Shown piece by piece: positions 49,204-53,909 of a stretch of 53,909 nucleotides of DNA. This DNA comes from Planctomycetaceae bacterium (GTDB lineage Bacteria > Planctomycetota > Planctomycetia > Pirellulales > Thermoguttaceae), in contig JAISLW010000285.1 in NCBI GenBank assembly GCA_031277105.1, positions 1 to 53,909 of the forward strand, given 5' to 3'. A program made the translations under genes and the position numbers. Numbering within the stretch: the stretch's first letter is position 1; every line of letters begins with the position of its first letter. The notes under the pieces are model-generated. The model saw nothing but the letters and a program-made list of their open reading frames with translations. It was not told where the DNA came from and did no database searches.

Positions 49204-51852
49204 CTACCGAAAATTTAAGTACGAACAGTTTAAAAAATACCAGTTGCAAATTATCATAATTAACGCCGCAATACTAAACAAAAAACATAACGATATATTA
49301 CATAAATTAAAATTTGATTCCAATTCGGTATTCGGAAATTTTACAATTTTGCCGTCTAAATTTGTTGCGTCAATTTGCGATTCGTCCGCTATAATATTTC
49401 CAAACTTTTGGCTAAAATCCAAATTACACGCTAAACGCTTTATCAAACGATTCGATGTATCCGTCAATCTAACTTTTGAATCTAAATTTAAATCTGAATT
49501 TGAGTTTGCAGTATCGGCGTTGACTTCAAAAAATTCATAAATTCCCGCCTGCGTAAGTTTGCCGACATACGCCGTTCCCGCTTCCGAATTTGCGTCGCGA
49601 TAAATAGGTAAAATTTTTGTTCCGCCATTCGGTAATCGCATCTTTACAAAATTCCCCACAACGCCAAACCTCAAATTTACAGATTCTCCCACAACATAAC
49701 TCCGCCCCACGCCATCGCCAACACCACGAAAATAATTCAACGCATTGCTAACCAAAATAGGAAACGACGACCGAAACACAAAATCACCCCACAAAATATC
49801 CGGCATAAAAACCAAAATTCGAGATTCCAACACGTCGCCAAAATCACTAATTTTTTCAACCTCGTCATTTTTTTCAACCTCGTCAACATTGGTAACTTTG
49901 TCAACTTTATTAACTTTATTAACTTTATCAACATCAACAATATTATTAAAATCAACAACAACATTGTCCAAATTGTCGTCGTCGGATAAATTTAAATTAC
50001 CGTCTAGTTCAATAGATTTATTTTTGTTACGAAAATTCCACAACAAATAAACCGGCTCGCCCGCCGCCGTCGCTAACAAAATTTTCGGCTCGCCGCTGCC
50101 GCCCAAATTACGCAACTTTAACTTGCGAACCCCGCCAACCTCAACACCCTCCAAACGCAAAAACTTCACCAACTCCGAATCCTTCAACTCAAACCCAATC
50201 ATCGACGTTGAATAGTCCGTAGTTGTCGTTGTTGCCGTTTTTTCTGCTGTTGCTTTTGTTGTTGTTGTTGATAATAAATCGCCTACCGCAAATAAATCGC
50301 AATCATTGCGCGGATCAAAAATCATCACCTTGCCAATCGGTAACTTCGGCGGTACCGTCTTGTTTATAACAATCGCCGAATCAGACGGAATAATATTAGG
50401 CGCTGTTGTAACTCGTTCAAAACTAACGTTTCGATGCGATTGCGCTAAATACGATTTCAAAGCGCTAATCAGAAAAAAATTGTCCTCTCCATAATATAAA
50501 ATACGCCGCAACACCGGCGGCGGCAAAATCGCATACGCAATATTGTCCGCCTCAAAAAAATCCCCGCCGTCAACCTCAACTTCTCCCCGAATAACTAAAC
50601 CAACCTCGCCCCCAACTTTGTCATTAACATTAACATTAACATTAACATTAACGTCATTAACTCCGCCGCTAACATTTTTACCGCCGTTAGTGTTTTTGTT
50701 GCTGTTTTCGTTGATGTTATTGTTTTCGTTGATGTTGTTCTTGTTGTTGCGTCTGGTAATTTTTGCATCAATAATTTCATTCGGTACAATTTCGCCTTTG
50801 ATAAAAAATTGTTTTACTTCGTCTGGTTGCAATAAAATTGAGATTACCTCCGTAATTCTGTCATCGACAAATATCCGTAACCGCCCGCTAACAACATCGC
50901 CGCTAAAATTACTTAACTCAACGAATAATTCATAACGCGATAAATCTACATACGTCAACCGCGTTTGAAAATGCGTTATTGCAACATTTCTGTACGCCCC
51001 CACAATATTACGTCCAAACAGACAATACTCAATATTCGGCTCATAATTTTTTTCTTGCGATTTTTTTTCTTGCAAATTTTTCTCTTGCAATTCCGTCTGC
51101 GTTATTTTTTTTTCGTTCAAACGGCGCCGCAACATTGCGCCGGACGTTAAAACAAGAATCCGCGAATCTGTAAAATTATCGGAGTCGTCTGAATTATCAG
51201 ACTTATTCGACTTATCAGAATCAATAACGTTATTATTATGTTGACTTGAATTATTGTACGAAAAATCGTCTTCTTTTATTAACGTTTTGGCAAGTTTGAT
51301 CGCATTGTTCAAATTTGCTTGAATATTTGTGTTTTTGATTGTTGCGATTTTTTGTTTTAATTTATTTTTATCGTCCGTAAAATTAGTCAGAATAGAGACG
51401 TCGGTTAAGTTATTCGGATCGTTGTTTGTTGTGCAAATTATCGCAATTCTGTAATTTGCCGGAATTGAATTTATAAACTTGCGCAACTGTTCGAGCGCTT
51501 CATCAAATAGAGTTTTGCCGGAGTTGTTTTTGATATTCATATTTGCCGAGTTGTCGAAAACTACAACCGTATTTCGTCGTTTGACGGCGCCGAAATAAAC
51601 CGGATCCGAAGCGGCAATAACTAAAAATATTACAAAAAATAAACTCAATAAAAAAGATAAAAAATAAAATAAACGACGCACGGAGAAATTTTGATTATTA
51701 CGCCGTTTTAGAACTTCAATCCAGAAAATATTTGTTGTTACGATTACGCGCCGCGCCCGCAATTTCAGAAAATATATCAGAAAAACCGGAATCAAAAAAA
51801 TCAAAAACCATAACGCCGCAGGATTACGTAACTCTAAAAACGCCGCTAACAT
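49204..51852 (-). CDS. BatA/aerotolerance-type membrane protein with VWA domain and low-complexity insertions
   Basis: MLAAFLELRNPAALWFLIFLIPVFLIYFLKLRARRVIVTTNIFWIEVL; NTVVVFDNSANMNIKNNSGKTLFDEALEQLRKFI; AFPILVSNALNYF-like ending of the second domain. Confidence 0.85.
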   Translation of the reverse strand: MLAAFLELRNPAALWFLIFLIPVFLIYFLKLRARRVIVTTNIFWIEVLKRRNNQNFSVRRLFYFLSFLLSLFFVIFLVIAASDPVYFGAVKRRNTVVVFDNSANMNIKNNSGKTLFDEALEQLRKFINSIPANYRIAIICTTNNDPNNLTDVSILTNFTDDKNKLKQKIATIKNTNIQANLNNAIKLAKTLIKEDDFSYNNSSQHNNNVIDSDKSNKSDNSDDSDNFTDSRILVLTSGAMLRRRLNEKKITQTELQEKNLQEKKSQEKNYEPNIEYCLFGRNIVGAYRNVAITHFQTRLTYVDLSRYELFVELSNFSGDVVSGRLRIFVDDRITEVISILLQPDEVKQFFIKGEIVPNEIIDAKITRRNNKNNINENNNINENSNKNTNGGKNVSGGVNDVNVNVNVNVNDKVGGEVGLVIRGEVEVDGGDFFEADNIAYAILPPPVLRRILYYGEDNFFLISALKSYLAQSHRNVSFERVTTAPNIIPSDSAIVINKTVPPKLPIGKVMIFDPRNDCDLFAVGDLLSTTTTKATAEKTATTTTTDYSTSMIGFELKDSELVKFLRLEGVEVGGVRKLKLRNLGGSGEPKILLATAAGEPVYLLWNFRNKNKSIELDGNLNLSDDDNLDNVVVDFNNIVDVDKVNKVNKVDKVTNVDEVEKNDEVEKISDFGDVLESRILVFMPDILWGDFVFRSSFPILVSNALNYFRGVGDGVGRSYVVGESVNLRFGVVGNFVKMRLPNGGTKILPIYRDANSEAGTAYVGKLTQAGIYEFFEVNADTANSNSDLNLDSKVRLTDTSNRLIKRLACNLDFSQKFGNIIADESQIDATNLDGKIVKFPNTELESNFNLCNISLCFLFSIAALIMIICNWYFLNCSYLNFR

Positions 51853-51974
51853 TTTTTATTAAAATTAGTAAAAAATTCGGAACTCGGAATAAAGAAAAAA
51901 CGTAACCGTTCACGGAAGTTTAAGCGATAGATTTTAGGGGGTAAGGAGCAGGGGATAGGGGGTAGCGGGACAAT

Positions 51975-52125
51975 TTTCGTAACAATAAATATTTGTCCCG
52001 CTAGGGACAACATGTTGGTAGAAAAAAATGATACGATTTTTAGCGTCCCGTTAAGGACGCAATGACAATTAAGGTTGTATTTGCATGTTATCACCAGCGG
52101 GACAGATGGGACAAATATTTATTTT
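51975..52125. repeat. family B copy
   Basis: TTTGTCCCGCTAGGGACAACATGTTGGTAGAAAAAAATGATACGATTTTTAGCGTCCCGTTAAGGACGCAATGAC. Confidence 0.88.
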
Positions 52126-53501
52126 GACCACCAATTATTTCCTATTGTTTTTGCTAATTGTCCGTGTATTGCGTCTATTTTGTTGTCTAGTTTTGCGTTT
52201 TGTATTGTGTTGAATGGATTTATTTCGACGCCGCCGCATGCTACGACATTTTTTGCGATTATTGATTTTACGGTTACGAATTTTGGTTCGGGCAATTGCG
52301 GCGTTTTCAAGCGTTGTTCTTCCATTATTGTTTTAATGTCGCATTTTGATTTATTTATCAAGTCTTCTCTTAAGATTAGCGCAACAACCATCGCCAGTCC
52401 CATACAATTTTTTAGTTCGCCAAATACGGGATCAATCCGCGACAAGGAATTATATTGTTCGTCCATTTTTTTACACCATCTTACCGCAGTTTGATCAATT
52501 TTGCCGCTTGCTAATCTTGAGTTACTTCTTGCGTCGATATATTGGTCTTCCGTTTTTGCAATAACTTTAACTTCCGGCAACTTCCACGTCAACTTTAATG
52601 AGTCGTGATAAATTTCGCCGTAATCTGCGGCTAACCAAAATCGCGGGTTAATTTGTCGCGGACTACCTGACAATAAACTCACGTAACTTGGCAACCCTCG
52701 CAATCCTGATTGAATATGCCCTAGTCCGATTTGTTTCATTTTGAAATCAGACGCAAATAAGATTTTCGCAAGCCGGCTTGTTGTTTCAACTCCATTTATT
52801 ACAACAACGTCGTTACCGCCCGCCTTCTCCAATTCATGCGCATACGCTTTCGCATTTCTCATCGACGGAGCGCCGAATTTATTTTTTACCGCATTCATTC
52901 GCGCTATCGATTCCGGCGTCGGATCAATTGAACAAGTAATAGTCGAGTGAACATCCTTGTTATGCCACGTTCTAAAAAGCACAACCAAATCCTCTAACCG
53001 CAAAACAGGTCGCCCCGTAATATTGCCTACAACATAACCCGAAGCGTCTATCTTCCAAGCCTCAGACGGACCTACAAGCAAAATATCATTTTCCTCCGGC
53101 GCCAACACGACATAATAAACCGCCGTCAAACCGCCAAGATAACGAATCGTATCAGGTAAAAAATTACCGTTGTCAATCGTTTCTCTAATCGCTTGATCAA
53201 TTTTTTTCAACGATATTTTGCGAATAGGCGCTTGTTGCGACAAGTCGTCGGGTATCCTTTCAAAAGTACGCCGCATTTCCTTGCTGACGTTTTCCATCAC
53301 ATTGCGCGGCGCAATCTTACAAATTTTATTAACGTCGATTTCTACGCCGCCAAGCACCGAACTGCCATAAGTCATAGGAACAAACGTACTGCCGCCACCG
53401 CCTGGATTAACTTGCGACAACACGGTATCAACCGAAATAAATATCGCAGCAACAAAAATTACGCAAAAATAAACTAACGACAAACGCCTATAAATCGTCA
53501 T
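52119..53501 (-). CDS. exported DUF1598-like planctomycete protein
   Basis: Signal peptide; LGGVEIDVNKICKIAP..; LPDTIRYLGGLTAVYYVVLAPEENDILLVGPSEAWKIDASGYVVGNITGRPVLRLEDLVVLFRTWH. Confidence 0.82.
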   Translation of the reverse strand: MTIYRRLSLVYFCVIFVAAIFISVDTVLSQVNPGGGGSTFVPMTYGSSVLGGVEIDVNKICKIAPRNVMENVSKEMRRTFERIPDDLSQQAPIRKISLKKIDQAIRETIDNGNFLPDTIRYLGGLTAVYYVVLAPEENDILLVGPSEAWKIDASGYVVGNITGRPVLRLEDLVVLFRTWHNKDVHSTITCSIDPTPESIARMNAVKNKFGAPSMRNAKAYAHELEKAGGNDVVVINGVETTSRLAKILFASDFKMKQIGLGHIQSGLRGLPSYVSLLSGSPRQINPRFWLAADYGEIYHDSLKLTWKLPEVKVIAKTEDQYIDARSNSRLASGKIDQTAVRWCKKMDEQYNSLSRIDPVFGELKNCMGLAMVVALILREDLINKSKCDIKTIMEEQRLKTPQLPEPKFVTVKSIIAKNVVACGGVEINPFNTIQNAKLDNKIDAIHGQLAKTIGNNWWSK

Positions 53502-53909
53502 CTCAAATCTCCTGTTTTAAAATGTTTCGCACTCGAATTTGCGACTATTGCAGCAATGATTATTGGGCATAAATCAAACCCGCAATTCTTAAACCGCACG
53601 CAAAATTCCGCCGCCGCTTTAAGCGTCGCCAAAATTTCAAGTACAATCCGTATTCCGCTAAAATTCAAATACAATCCGTATGATAAGTTAAACGGGCAAA
53701 CAAATACGCGCTAAACACAAGCCCAAAACTTGCCGCCCAAATTCAAACACAATAAACGCCGCTGAATTTACACACAAACTTGTAAACGTAAATCATTGCG
53801 TGAAAATTCATATTCAATCTGTAACCGTTCACGAAAATTTAAACGCTAGGTTGATATGGAGTAGTTTTTTGTAATTATTCAGCAAAGATAATTATTTTTT
53901 GTAACGATA

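Larger units (their letters stand above)
48511..49208. mobile_element. family E copy enclosing family B and family A repeats
   Basis: GTAACCGTTCACGGAAATTTATTTAGCC ... TTAAATTTTCGTGAACTGCTAC. Confidence 0.65.

Overview
This 53.9 kb window is low-GC DNA that looks planctomycete (inferred from a DUF1559 pilin-like protein, a DUF1598-like protein, several planctomycete-type conserved hypotheticals and many exported proteins). About 29 CDSs are supportable. They include dnaB, dnaN, parA/parB, fabI, mnmA, sbcC, trpS, a fliH-like gene, a TolC-type efflux protein, a GDPD, a cytochrome bd-type subunit I fused to a c-type heme domain, and two giant TPR-like proteins. No CRISPR array, rRNA or convincing tRNA was seen. 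The intergenic space is built largely from at least six families of palindromic or TIR-bounded non-coding repeats, often nested. The most interesting signals are: (1) a G12 homopolymer splitting a well-formed start/leader (good RBS) from the pilin signal of a DUF1559 protein, consistent with a phase-variable or slippage-controlled surface protein currently out of frame; (2) six TCTTAAT-like heptamers with an exact 11-bp period placed 10 bp upstream of TATAAT, a Pho-box-like array, upstream of a glycerophosphodiester phosphodiesterase and separated from it by a 246-bp MITE-like element; (3) the repeat families themselves, including full-length and internally deleted copies; (4) an apparent within-gene switch from G/T-rich to A/C-rich coding strand. 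All assignments are by eye, with no database search.
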